DNA of 44,131 nt, from NCBI GenBank assembly GCA_027320695.1, contig DAHVKW010000003.1, forward strand, positions 1 through 44,131, in the 5' to 3' direction. A model generated the notes under the pieces. That model did no database searches. It had not been told where the DNA came from and saw only the letters and a list, made by a program, of their open reading frames with translations. Numbering within the stretch: position 1 is the first letter of the stretch; each line of letters starts with the position of its first letter. The translations under genes were made by a program, and so were the position numbers. Positions 1 through 9,618 of the stretch are shown here, in pieces. The DNA is from Actinomycetota bacterium. GTDB taxonomy: Bacteria > Actinomycetota > Acidimicrobiia > Acidimicrobiales > Acidimicrobiaceae.

Positions 1-198
1 TGCTCCTCGAACATCGATGATTTCGTGCGCTTCGTGCTCGCCCCAGCCAACAATGAATCCGTTTTTGATTGCGAGCCCCGTCTCGATCCACTCTTTGGTG
101 GCGGGAGAAAACACTTTTCCACCTAAAACCGAGATGTCAGCAGGAACCTCTTTCCTCGCAACTGAGAGCATCTCTTTAGAGCCGGGATTACGCAACAT
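1..198 (-). CDS. Adenine deaminase / amidohydrolase family, N-terminal fragment (runs off window edge)
   Basis: Minus-strand translation from ATG at 198: MLRNPGSKEMLSVARKEVPADISVLGGKVFSPATKEWIETGLAIKNGFIVGWGEHEAHEIIDVRGA. This is the beta-sandwich N-terminus typical of adenine deaminase/amidohydrolases. Not in the ORF track because it has no stop in the window. Confidence 0.6.
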   Translation of the reverse strand, partial: MLRNPGSKEMLSVARKEVPADISVLGGKVFSPATKEWIETGLAIKNGFIVGWGEHEAHEIIDVRGA

Positions 199-427
199 AG
201 TTCAACATTAGAGGTAAGAATGGCGGTTAACTATGTTGTTTCGTGAATTTAGTCTCTTGTTGAATAATAATTATGACTTTTTGGGTAATAGAAGTCGGTA
301 ATCGCCCAAAAGTTTGTTTCGCTTGCCGATTTCTCGAGATGTGAATGATTCGATTATTTTGCACTATCTAACATCATTGCCTGTCTTGGCAGGCAATGAT
401 AGAGTTCCAAACCGATTGGGTGAGAAA

Positions 428-955
428 TCAGATTGCTGCCGCTTTTTGACGGTTCCAAATATTTGCGCAGTCTGCGCAGACCTCGTCGGGAATGAGACCG
501 ATCTTCATCAAAACTCCAAATATCTTGCATCCAAGACATAGGCCGAGCGCGGACTCCATGAAAGCTGCAACCGTCAGTGCGCCGAGAATGACATCTCCTG
601 CAACCGAGGATCCGATGGCAAGGTAGGCGATTGTGGCGGCCAGAGAGAAGGCGAGTCCGATAGCCTGTGCGAAGCGCTTTGGAGGGCCAGCCACTATCTT
701 TGGCTCTAACGGAAGCTTAGGCACGATCACTTTTGTTGCCAGCAGGCCGAGCGGGCTGAATCTGGGTCCCGCTGCTACTCTTGCGGCGAAACCGTAGAGT
801 AGGACTAGCACCAGAAGATGCGCTCCAGTCACTATGGTGGTGACCGCGAGCACTACCACTCCTGCCGCTACAGTCCTTGCCGAAACTTCATTGACCGGGT
901 TTGGGAAGGTGAACGTTTTTGATATCTGTGATCTAATTCCCATAATTCCTATCAT
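428..955 (-). CDS. DUF4395 family membrane protein
   Basis: FPNPVNEVSARTVAAGVV... with several TM segments and a C-terminal Cys-rich GLCLGCKIF...CADCANIW tail, typical of DUF4395. Confidence 0.75.
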   Translation of the reverse strand: MIGIMGIRSQISKTFTFPNPVNEVSARTVAAGVVVLAVTTIVTGAHLLVLVLLYGFAARVAAGPRFSPLGLLATKVIVPKLPLEPKIVAGPPKRFAQAIGLAFSLAATIAYLAIGSSVAGDVILGALTVAAFMESALGLCLGCKIFGVLMKIGLIPDEVCADCANIWNRQKAAAI

Positions 956-1142
956 TATAGTCAGGAATTCAAACTTTGGGAATTAAAGTTGACTTAATTT
1001 GTAATAATTAGAAAAAAAATTCGCAATCGGCATTCAGCATTTTGGTGCCGTTTGCCTATGCGGCCCAGTTTAACCAAAGCAGCTCATCCTGGTCGGTATC
1101 TCCGAGAGGCAACTTCAAGAGATTCGACCAGGATGAGCTGGT

Positions 1143-1163
1143 GCTTAGCTCGCAGAGCTAAGC
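1143..1163. terminator. Hairpin downstream of the 1183..1812 gene, possible terminator
   Basis: Perfect 9-bp inverted repeat GCTTAGCTC-gca-GAGCTAAGC; no long T tract on the minus strand. Confidence 0.4.
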
Positions 1164-1182
1164 TGCTTGTTTTATCCTGCAA

Positions 1183-1812
1183 TTAGGCGTTTGCCCCTAC
1201 CAGATTTCTTCGCTCGATTTTCGAGAGGCCGGCAAGGATCTCATCCGCCGGGTCAGCCTTTCTGGCGTGGTACATACCCAGTATCGACAGCAAGAGCATG
1301 ATAGCCGCCGCTATGAATGCTCCCACGGCCGCCCATCCCATGATCACAGCCATGGTTCCAAACGCATAAGCGTTCAGAAGCATTCCTCGAAGGGTTGTTC
1401 CCTGGAACGAGGTCTGGTCAAGGGCCGCGAGGCTTGTGGCTTCTGTGCTGCCAGGGGTTGCTGTCCTTGCTGCTGCGCTGATCTTAGAGTAGACGCCGTG
1501 ATAAGGCATGTTGTATAGGTGCACCGCTATGAAGTCGTTGGCGTAGACTTCAGCCTGCTGGCCGGTAAGCAGCTGCTGTCCGGCGTATTGGGATACCGAA
1601 GGAATCATGCTAGGGGTGATTTCGGTGCCCGCTTTCGGGTTGGCGAACGCGGACTGGGCAGGGAAGAAGATCTGCTGCTCAGATAGTTGGCTGCGAACCT
1701 GGCTGTTGATGTAGTTGTGACCCCAGGTAAGCAGTCCTCCAGCGACGATTAACACTGCCACCAATAGCATCCCGGTAAGACTGACCAGAGTATCGAAAGT
1801 CTTGCGTCTCAT
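1183..1812 (-). CDS. Conserved hypothetical membrane protein, two TM segments flanking an extracytoplasmic domain
   Basis: 209-aa ORF with N- and C-terminal hydrophobic helices. Confidence 0.7.
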   Translation of the reverse strand: MRRKTFDTLVSLTGMLLVAVLIVAGGLLTWGHNYINSQVRSQLSEQQIFFPAQSAFANPKAGTEITPSMIPSVSQYAGQQLLTGQQAEVYANDFIAVHLYNMPYHGVYSKISAAARTATPGSTEATSLAALDQTSFQGTTLRGMLLNAYAFGTMAVIMGWAAVGAFIAAAIMLLLSILGMYHARKADPADEILAGLSKIERRNLVGANA

Positions 1813-2630
1813 TTTGGCCTTCTTTCTTGCTTGTCAATATCCCCTTCGGTCTGAATTGCACCGACATTGTGAGCCAGAAAGGCACTCCCATCGCCACTAT
1901 TAAATAGTGTCGTTGGCAGATGCTTGTTCAAGGTCAACCAATGCGGCCCGACTTTTGCAAATCCAGCCGAAGCGAGGATATTTTTGGGAACTTTGTTTAG
2001 CTCGTTAATATGGAGATCGTACTGCCCCCCATCCCCTTGGTTCCAAAATGCGGGTGGGGCTTGGATTTTTGGACAACCGACGAGACCTCTTGTCGAATCT
2101 GTTTCCAAGCTCTTTCCCAACACCTTGAACATAGTTTCATAGTAACTGCGCGGAAATGGGCAACTAGGCCTGTTACTACCGTGACCGTTACGAAATTCTA
2201 CGGTACTGACACCCGTATTCCCTGGTCTTGCGGTCTTTGCAAGTCGCCTACGGGAATTTCTCGGTAGAATGATTTCGGTAGTGATGTTTTGACAGGTCGG
2301 TCCGCAGACTAGGAAGCGTTGGCGGCTGGTGGTGAGCCGTATGGCTATTTCACAGAAGGAGTGGACTTTTAACTAACCGAATCAAATAGTCAATCTTGGA
2401 ACAGATTTGAATCGTTCTGTTCGTGCGGTGGGCTTCCAACTTCTCCATTGCCACGGCACTCCGATATCGGGGCTAAGTTCCTAGAGCTTGGTAACTCCTG
2501 CGAGTGCTGAAGTTGGTGTCGGAGATTGGATGTGGATAGGATTGATTACATTGATCAGTTATCCACGGCTGGAAATGATAAGGGGTACTTGAAGTGCCTA
2601 TACACGCTGGTGGACTTTTAATGCTATTTA

Positions 2631-3356
2631 GTGAGGGATCGTTCGGTGGATCCGCTCGTTAATACCCGTACCAGTTCGATTCGCGAACATGGTCCCATTA
2701 GGGTTTTGATCGTCGACGATCATGCCTTGGTGCGCGAAGGAACTGTTCAGCTGCTCGAGCGCGAGGCTGACATGATCGTGGTGGGCCAAGCCTCTACGGG
2801 TGCCCAGGCTAATTTGCTGTTCGATCGTCTGGGAATCGATGTCGCGCTTCTTGACGTCAACCTTCCCGATATGAGCGGGCTCGAGGTCGCGCGCCTAGTG
2901 GCTCTAAAGCATCCGACGATAAGAGTTTTGGTTGTAAGCGCCTATGACGATTACGCCTATGTTGCCGAAGCTCTGGAGCTCGGTGTGGCCGGATACCTGC
3001 TCAAGACGGCAACAGGAAGAGAACTCGTTGATGCCGTCAGGACTGTGGCAGGAGGCGATTTCGTGTTGAGCGGATCGATATCGCTGCGTCTGGCACACCG
3101 CAGGCAGACAAACCATGAAGTCAACGAGGCAAAGTTGACACCAAGGGAGATTGACGTATTTCGTCTTCTTGGCAAGGGATTGACGAACAAGGGTATTGCC
3201 AATAATCTAGGGCTGACTCTTCGGACGGTGGAAGGCTACGTTTCTAATGTTCTGGCAAAACTTGGAGCGACTTCAAGAACCGAGGCGGCGCTTTATGCGC
3301 TTAGCCGGCATCTAATTCCTTTGGACGAACGCGATGAGCAGACAGAGACACACTGA
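2631..3356 (+). CDS. LuxR/NarL-family two-component response regulator
   Basis: REC domain (VLIVDDHALVREG...DVALLDVNLPDMSG...VLVVSAYDD...GYLLK) plus LuxR HTH (LTPREIDVFRLLGKGLTNKGIANNLGLTLRTVEGYVSNVLAKLG). Confidence 0.95.
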   Translation: MRDRSVDPLVNTRTSSIREHGPIRVLIVDDHALVREGTVQLLEREADMIVVGQASTGAQANLLFDRLGIDVALLDVNLPDMSGLEVARLVALKHPTIRVLVVSAYDDYAYVAEALELGVAGYLLKTATGRELVDAVRTVAGGDFVLSGSISLRLAHRRQTNHEVNEAKLTPREIDVFRLLGKGLTNKGIANNLGLTLRTVEGYVSNVLAKLGATSRTEAALYALSRHLIPLDERDEQTETH

Positions 3357-4785
3357 ATACATAACGGTGTTGCGGCGCGCCGCTCACCCTCCTTCGTATG
3401 AGCTCCAATTCTGGCTTCTTCAAACATCGGTAATCCTGATAGCTGTTCTGCACTTGGTCGTAGATTTGAAGTGGAGCCATGAAACAGCATTTCCAGATGG
3501 GATTCCGGTCGCCCTGCTCATCATTCCTGTTGGCTACGCGGCGCTGAGATACGGGCTGTCCGGTTCGGCGGCCACCGCGTTGTGGGCGACGGTGCTTTGG
3601 TTCCCGGATCTGCTACTTTCTCACGACCGAGGACATTCTGGCAGTGATCTGGTCAGCTTGATCCTTGTCGATGCCGTGGGGTTCTTCGTGGGTCAGCGGG
3701 TCGAAGCTGAGAGAATGGCACGGGCAAGGGTGGAGAGCGCGGCAGTGGAACTCGCCGGCGCTGAAGAACGCTACCGCCAGCTCTTCAACGCCAACAGCGC
3801 TCCGATCCTTCTGTTTGACGAGCTTGGGACGATCCTGGACGCAAATTTTGCCGCACACATGGCATTCGGCGCCGAGGTAGTGGGCAGTTTCGACAGAGGA
3901 ATCCTGGGCATTGACATCCTCGCGGAGGACCATTCCGGCCGAGTCATCTCGATGGCTGATGGCCATGATTATAGGGTGGATCTGGTCCGTTTGACCACCG
4001 GAAGAGGAGACCGCGCGATCCAGGTGGTTCTAGAGGATATTACCCGCGAGCGCAGCGAGGGACGGCGGATAAGGCACTACGCGGAACTGGTTGTGCGTGC
4101 CGAGGAAGAGGAGCGGCTGCGTTTGTCGCGGGAGCTCCATGACGAGCCTCTCCAGGTACTGATGCATTTGTCCAGGCGGTTGGCAATGGTAGCAGAAGAT
4201 CCAGTTCCGCCGGAAAATTTGGAAGAGACGCTCCTGGAGCTGCGCCAGCATGTGCTCGACGCCGCCACCGGGCTAAGAGGCATAGTGACCGGCCTGCGGC
4301 CGCCCGCTCTTGACCAACTCGGCCTGGTGCCAGCGCTCAGGAGCTTCTGTGCCGATCTGGAAGATCAGACCGGGCTTCTGGTCTCTATCGAGGTGTCTGG
4401 CAATCCGGAGCGCCTTCCCTCTGAAGTCGAGCTTGGAGCTTTCAGAATTGTCCAGGAATCAGCTAGCAACGCGGCCCGCCATGCCGATGCGAGAGCTCTA
4501 AAAGTGTCAGTTGAGTTCGACAAAGATACCCTGCGACTCGAAATATCCGATAACGGTCGGGGATTTGATCCTGACAAGCTTGACGAACATACGGGCGAGC
4601 ATCTTGGCGTGGTTGGCATGAGGGAGCGCGCCAGGCTTCTCGGCGGCGGTCTCGACCTGCAATCGTCGATCTCCGGTGGAACCATAGTGAAGGCGTCGAT
4701 TCCTGTCAGAGGATTTGAGCTGGAACGCGACCACCCCTCGTTCCAGCAGGAAACGGCGGCCACCGGGCAGAGTGCCCGAGACTGA
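3334..4785 (+). CDS. Membrane sensor histidine kinase (NarX/DegS-like) with PAS-like domain
   Basis: N-terminal TM segments, PAS-like region, LSRELHDEPLQVL dimerisation/phosphoacceptor motif, HATPase ISDNGRGFDPD...GVVGMRERARLLGG; overlaps the response regulator gene. Confidence 0.92.
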   Translation: MSRQRHTEYITVLRRAAHPPSYELQFWLLQTSVILIAVLHLVVDLKWSHETAFPDGIPVALLIIPVGYAALRYGLSGSAATALWATVLWFPDLLLSHDRGHSGSDLVSLILVDAVGFFVGQRVEAERMARARVESAAVELAGAEERYRQLFNANSAPILLFDELGTILDANFAAHMAFGAEVVGSFDRGILGIDILAEDHSGRVISMADGHDYRVDLVRLTTGRGDRAIQVVLEDITRERSEGRRIRHYAELVVRAEEEERLRLSRELHDEPLQVLMHLSRRLAMVAEDPVPPENLEETLLELRQHVLDAATGLRGIVTGLRPPALDQLGLVPALRSFCADLEDQTGLLVSIEVSGNPERLPSEVELGAFRIVQESASNAARHADARALKVSVEFDKDTLRLEISDNGRGFDPDKLDEHTGEHLGVVGMRERARLLGGGLDLQSSISGGTIVKASIPVRGFELERDHPSFQQETAATGQSARD

Positions 4786-5027
4786 TTCTCGGATTTCCCG
4801 ACCTAATGCCTTTGTTTCTCCGCGAGTCGGCTGGGTGCCCCAAATCCAAGGCGGCAAAGCCGGCTAATGTGATGTACCTTGACAGGCCGACTTCGGATGC
4901 CAGGATCGATCCAAATTCGAACGGGGCAAAGCTCCAGGTTCAAGTGCCATTGCGCAGAGTGGCGGATAGATCGCCCGCAAGGAATCCTAAATTTTTTCCG
5001 AGCGATGTTTTCGCGGCCATGACTTAT

Positions 5028-6485
5028 TCACTGGACTTTGCCTTGTACCGAAAGGCTGGCGTTGATGCCCGAGGCCGCCACTTTTCCCATCCTGACCGCC
5101 TCCACCACCGTAGCTCCTCCATTTAGAGCATCGCCCGCTGCGAAATAGAGAGGATTGGACGTAGCTCCAGTTTCCGGGTCGACAATTATCAGCCCAGAGC
5201 GAACCTCAAGGTCTGGGATAAATGCCAGGAAGTCGGTTCTCGGCGTTTGGCCAATTGCCTCTATCACAGTATCGACCTCTAGGAGAAATTCGGAACCTTC
5301 AATCGGGACCGGTATTCGCCGGCCCGACGGGTCAAGCTCGCCAAGTTCCATCTTCGCGCACTGAATAGCGCTAACCCGCCCGTTGCCTCGGTATTGGAGA
5401 GGACTTGTAAGCCAGGCGAATCGGATGCCTTCTTCAACAGCCTCTCCGTATTCAACGGCATAGGCGGGCATCTCCTCAAGGCTGCGCCTGTAGAGGATGG
5501 TGACCTCATTTGCGCCAAGTCTTACGCATTGTCTTGCAACATCCACGGCAGTGTTGCCCGCTCCGATGATCGCCACTCTATCTCCAACTCTAGGCAGGTC
5601 GGCAGACTTGATTCTTTCGATAAACGGCAGGGAGAAGTGTATTCCTTCCAATTTGCTCCCCTTGCATCCGGTGGAAGCCCCTTTGCCCATTCCTACCGCC
5701 AGCAAAATGGCATCATATGAAGCTTCGAGTTCCTTCAGTAATTTGTCGTCCACCGTAGTGTCGAGACGAAATTCAACGCCCAGTTCCCAGAGCCGGGAAG
5801 TTTCTGTCTCTAGTGGATCGCTGAGCTGGCGATAGGGCGCTATGGCACTGCGCGCCAGACCTCCCGTAGCTGACTTGGAATCGATCAAAGTGACTTTGTA
5901 TCCCCAATTCGCGAGTTCAAAAGCTCCGGTCATTCCAGCCGGGCCCGCCCCTATGACTGCGACCTTTTTCCCGTTGTGAGCCGGCCTGGCAGGAACCAAG
6001 AGGTCGCCTTCATTGAAAATATGGTCAATCGCATACCTTTCAAGACGTCCGATATCTACCGGTCTCTGGTTGGTGGAGTGCAGGACGCAGGCCCCCTCGC
6101 ATAGTTCCTCCGTGGGACAGACGCGGGCACAAGTTCCTCCCATAGGGTTTTCGAGGAGAATAATCTCTGCCGCCTCATTCGGCTCTCCCACGGAAATGGC
6201 TCCTATGAAACTCGGAACATCAACTTTCACAGGACAGGCCAACATGCATGGTGCCGGAGTGAGTGGTCCCCCGCATAGCAGGCAGCGGTATGCCTCTAGG
6301 AAAGCGTCCTGGTGCGAAATTGGGGGTTTGAGCTCCGCCGTCATCGCTTGCCACGGGTCCGGCAGGTGAGAGATCTCATAGAGGTCGGTTCTCGGCGCTG
6401 CCTTGCGAATTCCCCCCCTAATGGGCTCGGCGTGCACTGCTTTACCTCCTGGACAGGATCGACTTCGATCTGTTCTGGCATTCAT
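5028..6485 (-). CDS. NAD(P)/FAD-dependent oxidoreductase of the glutamate synthase small subunit / PreT family
   Basis: N-terminal Fe-S region (CLLCGGPLTPAPCMLACPVKVDVP...GTCARVCPTEELCEGAC) and two Rossmann motifs (VAVIGAGPAGMTGAFELA; VAIIGAGNTAVDVARQCVRLGA). Confidence 0.9.
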   Translation of the reverse strand: MNARTDRSRSCPGGKAVHAEPIRGGIRKAAPRTDLYEISHLPDPWQAMTAELKPPISHQDAFLEAYRCLLCGGPLTPAPCMLACPVKVDVPSFIGAISVGEPNEAAEIILLENPMGGTCARVCPTEELCEGACVLHSTNQRPVDIGRLERYAIDHIFNEGDLLVPARPAHNGKKVAVIGAGPAGMTGAFELANWGYKVTLIDSKSATGGLARSAIAPYRQLSDPLETETSRLWELGVEFRLDTTVDDKLLKELEASYDAILLAVGMGKGASTGCKGSKLEGIHFSLPFIERIKSADLPRVGDRVAIIGAGNTAVDVARQCVRLGANEVTILYRRSLEEMPAYAVEYGEAVEEGIRFAWLTSPLQYRGNGRVSAIQCAKMELGELDPSGRRIPVPIEGSEFLLEVDTVIEAIGQTPRTDFLAFIPDLEVRSGLIIVDPETGATSNPLYFAAGDALNGGATVVEAVRMGKVAASGINASLSVQGKVQ

Positions 6486-7043
6486 TTTCGCCTTGGACCT
6501 CGAAGTTTGTCAATTTGAGGCATCAGAGCATTTGAAGCCGGCTCTGCAAGAAACTCCAGGTCAACGCCCATCGAATTGTTTTGCGATGTCCGGTGACCAC
6601 GGAAAGTGGCAGGCGATCGATTATTTATTGGCCAAAGAGAATGCATGTTTTGGATCAGGTCTTGGCCAGTTTCGCAAAGCGCAACCCAACGCGGATTTGA
6701 TGCACCAGGGGAATCGGACTGATTTGCGTAGAAGCCTAGGTTGCCCCTCGTGGTGCCACTGTGTTGTGGAGTAGTCATCCGGCGTGGGAATTTCCGGGTC
6801 CAGGAAATTACACGGTGTTTTCCGCGAAATTGGCTGTCGACGTAACTCCTGGTAGATGGCTATATGCCAGGTTCAGTGCCGAAATCTTACGGGTACGGCA
6901 CCGTAGTATCTCGGCTGTCAACACTGAGGTATTGCAGATAGTCCGAGTTCCTTCCATTCGTAGCATTACCCATGACGTGATTAACGAGTTAGAGCTTTGC
7001 AGGAAAGATCGACCGTTCCGTCACCTACGTTAGGGAGGTTTAA

Positions 7044-7685
7044 ATGGCAATTTCTTCAGGGAGATACCTTAGGCCAGGAGCGGTCGCGGGTGGCTTGGCC
7101 ACCTTGGCAATCGGCGCTCTGCTGGCAGCTTGCGGCTCATCAACAGCTGCATCATCTACTAGCTCAACCGAAGCACCCACTACTCAGGCGCCAACCACTA
7201 CTACTGAGGCACCAACCACTACGGCGGCCCCCCAGAACGTAAGTTTGCAGCTTGCGACCGAAAGTGCGAGCGGAAGTAAAGAGGGTTATCCAAAATTCAT
7301 ACCAGGGGATATCACCATACAGCAAGGGTCACCGGTGGTTTTGACGATCACCAGTGTTGACGACGGCCCGGCTCCATTGCCGGCCAGCCTTGCCACCTAC
7401 GAGACGATCCAGGGTGGTACGGAAACCGTAGATGGTTCACCGGTAACCGCTATACCGAATGCCAACATTTCCCACACGTTCAGCGTGCCGGACCTTGGTA
7501 TCAATGTCCTGATTCCTCCAGTTCCCAAGGGTGCCAAGACGACGACCGTTACCTTCACCTTCACACCTTCTAAGACCGGTACCTTTACGTGGCACTGCTT
7601 TGCTCCTTGCGGAGACGGTGCTGACGGTATGGGCGGCGCAATGGCGACCATGGGCGAGATGGAAGGCAACATAACAGTGTCCTAA
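7044..7685 (+). CDS. Cupredoxin-like lipoprotein
   Basis: Lipobox LLAAC, Thr-rich linker, cupredoxin-like C-terminus SHTFSVPDLGINV...GTFTWHCFAPCGDGADGMGGAM. Confidence 0.8.
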   Translation: MAISSGRYLRPGAVAGGLATLAIGALLAACGSSTAASSTSSTEAPTTQAPTTTTEAPTTTAAPQNVSLQLATESASGSKEGYPKFIPGDITIQQGSPVVLTITSVDDGPAPLPASLATYETIQGGTETVDGSPVTAIPNANISHTFSVPDLGINVLIPPVPKGAKTTTVTFTFTPSKTGTFTWHCFAPCGDGADGMGGAMATMGEMEGNITVS

Positions 7686-7688
7686 GGC

Positions 7689-7746
7689 TTATTCAGGCAG
7701 GGCGTGTGGCCTAGCGCCCCAGTTCCCATGCGCCCTGTCTGAATAA
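7689..7746 (+). terminator. Long stem-loop between cupredoxin genes (terminator/attenuator or mRNA stabiliser)
   Basis: Near-perfect 16-bp inverted repeat TTATTCAGgCAGGGCG (7689..7704) / CGCCCTGtCTGAATAA (7731..7746) just after the stop codon. Confidence 0.55.
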
Positions 7747-7753
7747 TTAAGCC

Positions 7754-7786
7754 CGTGGCCGCTGCAGGTATCTTGCAGCGGCCACG
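7754..7786 (+). terminator. Second strong stem-loop between cupredoxin genes
   Basis: Perfect 13-bp inverted repeat CGTGGCCGCTGCA-ggtatct-TGCAGCGGCCACG. Confidence 0.55.
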
Positions 7787-7826
7787 AGTGTGAAACAAGA
7801 GAAGCAGTCAAGGAGGCAGGTAGGAC

Positions 7827-8492
7827 ATGAAGCTCATACAGAGGCGTAGGACGGTCAATGGAAGCGCGAAGCCGATTGCAGCGTTTAGCAATAGGCGGTT
7901 AGCCAAGGTTGGGGCAGCGGGCGCAGTGGCTACGGCAGCATTGCTGCTGTCGGGTTGCACCAGTTCCACTTCGGCGACAGCAGCAAAGGATGTTTCGGCT
8001 GTCAGCCCTTCCGTTGTTCACGAACAGATGGTCATCCAAACGGGAAAGATGGACGGAAAGCCCGGCTGGCCAAAAATTGTTCCCTCTGACCTCACGTTTG
8101 CTGCTGGTACAACGGTGGATCTAAAAATTGTCAATTATGACGATGGCACAGCGCCATTGTCGCCAGTTTCCCCTTATGGACATGTCTGGGGGTCCGACCC
8201 GACCTTTGGTCTGGTGAACGGGGGAAGCGAAACGGTGGACGGCAAAGCTGTAACAGAGATCGCAAACAACCTGGTATCGCATACTCTCACGGTTCCAGGA
8301 TTGTTGATAAACATTCCTATCCCAGCTGTTCCCTCGGGGCAAAAGAGCATCACTGTCGAGTTCACGTTCCAAGTCCTCAAGACGGGAAAGTTCTTCTGGC
8401 AGTGTGAAGCTCCGTGCGGAAGCGGATCAACAGGCATGGGAGGGGCAATGAACTCCATGGGATGGATGCAGGGCTATATCAACGTGACGTGA
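7827..8492 (+). CDS. Cupredoxin-like lipoprotein, paralogue of 7044..7685
   Basis: Lipobox LLSGC; SHTLTVPGLLINIPIPAVPSGQKSITVEFTFQVLKTGKFFWQCEAPCGSGSTGMGGAMNSMG aligns with the preceding gene. Confidence 0.8.
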   Translation: MKLIQRRRTVNGSAKPIAAFSNRRLAKVGAAGAVATAALLLSGCTSSTSATAAKDVSAVSPSVVHEQMVIQTGKMDGKPGWPKIVPSDLTFAAGTTVDLKIVNYDDGTAPLSPVSPYGHVWGSDPTFGLVNGGSETVDGKAVTEIANNLVSHTLTVPGLLINIPIPAVPSGQKSITVEFTFQVLKTGKFFWQCEAPCGSGSTGMGGAMNSMGWMQGYINVT

Positions 8493-8600
8493 TCAAAGAT
8501 CGTGCATGACCCTTGCTTTGGGGCGTTGACCAGTAGTTTCGATCGGTTAGAAGGAGGTGGTTACGTTGTATGACGAGAACTTCCTAGGAGATGATGTTAA

Positions 8601-9602
8601 ATGAGGAAGCTTTCAAAGAGTAAGCAACAAGCTTCAGGCGGACTTGATTTGATTCCAGCGGAATCGTGTGCGATTCCGGCGGATGGGCAAGCTTGTTCGA
8701 TCATGCCAGCTGTGCTCGCGGACGAGCCAGCCGGCAGCGTAGAAAAGGATTTATCAAGAAGACGTTTTCTTGGAATGTTCGGCGCGGTGGCAGGTGCCAC
8801 TGCAGTCCTGGGCACTGGCGTTGAGCTACTTTCCTACCGTGCATATGCCCAGGGCCTTCCAAAGACGAACAACTGGACCGGCAACAGTGGAATGACCGGA
8901 AGTGGCGCAGCCGACATGGCAAGCACCCAGGCTCCTCCCACTCACCAGTGGGCAATGGTAATAGATCTAAGCATGTGCAACGGCTGCGGGTCGTGCACTG
9001 CCGCGTGTCAAAAGGCTCACTACCTCACTCCGGATCAGACCTGGATGAAGGTTTTCGAGCTGACCGACACTACTGGACAGACTTATCACCTGCCAAGACC
9101 GTGCATGCAGTGCGAAAACCCTCCTTGCTTGCATGTTTGCCCGGTGCATGCGACCTTCAGGCAGGAGCAGGGCGTAGTTTTGGTAAACCAGGACCGCTGC
9201 ATCGGTTGCCGCATGTGCATGGCCGCGTGTCCATACGAGGCCAGATACTTCAACTGGAATTCAGACGTGAAATATCCCCCGATCCCGGTTGAGGCTACTC
9301 CGGAGTTTCCCGTGCCCCAGCGTCTGGGCACAGTCGGGAAGTGCACTTTCTGCGTTGGGAATTTAAACCACGGCCTGCTCTCGGAGTGTGCTGCAGGATG
9401 TCAAATGGGCGCCATCTATAACGGCGACCTGAAAACGGACGTGGCGGTAAACAGCGCGGGTACGACGGTGAAACTGTCAAAGTTCCTCGATGACAACAAT
9501 GCCGTCACTTTCAAGCCGGAGCAAAATACACACCCCCGGGTTTGGTACATATTGGGACACGGCCAGAACCTTAATGCCGATGCATCAACGGCGAAGTCTT
9601 AG
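8601..9602 (+). CDS. Tat-exported 4Fe-4S ferredoxin-type electron transfer subunit (NrfC/PsrB/DmsB-like)
   Basis: Twin-Arg signal SRRRFLGMFGAVAGATAVLG and four Cys clusters: CNGCGSCTAAC, CMQCENPPCLHVCP, CIGCRMCMAACP, CTFCVGNLNHGLLSECAAGC. Confidence 0.92.
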   Translation: MRKLSKSKQQASGGLDLIPAESCAIPADGQACSIMPAVLADEPAGSVEKDLSRRRFLGMFGAVAGATAVLGTGVELLSYRAYAQGLPKTNNWTGNSGMTGSGAADMASTQAPPTHQWAMVIDLSMCNGCGSCTAACQKAHYLTPDQTWMKVFELTDTTGQTYHLPRPCMQCENPPCLHVCPVHATFRQEQGVVLVNQDRCIGCRMCMAACPYEARYFNWNSDVKYPPIPVEATPEFPVPQRLGTVGKCTFCVGNLNHGLLSECAAGCQMGAIYNGDLKTDVAVNSAGTTVKLSKFLDDNNAVTFKPEQNTHPRVWYILGHGQNLNADASTAKS

Positions 9603-9618
9603 AGAGTAGGGAGGAATC

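Noticed and set aside
1809-2142. Antiparallel ORFs 1809..2132 (-) and 1924..2142 (+), both starting MFKV
   Set aside because: They overlap on opposite strands, lack recognisable domains, and share only a roughly 10-bp inverted repeat, probably by chance.
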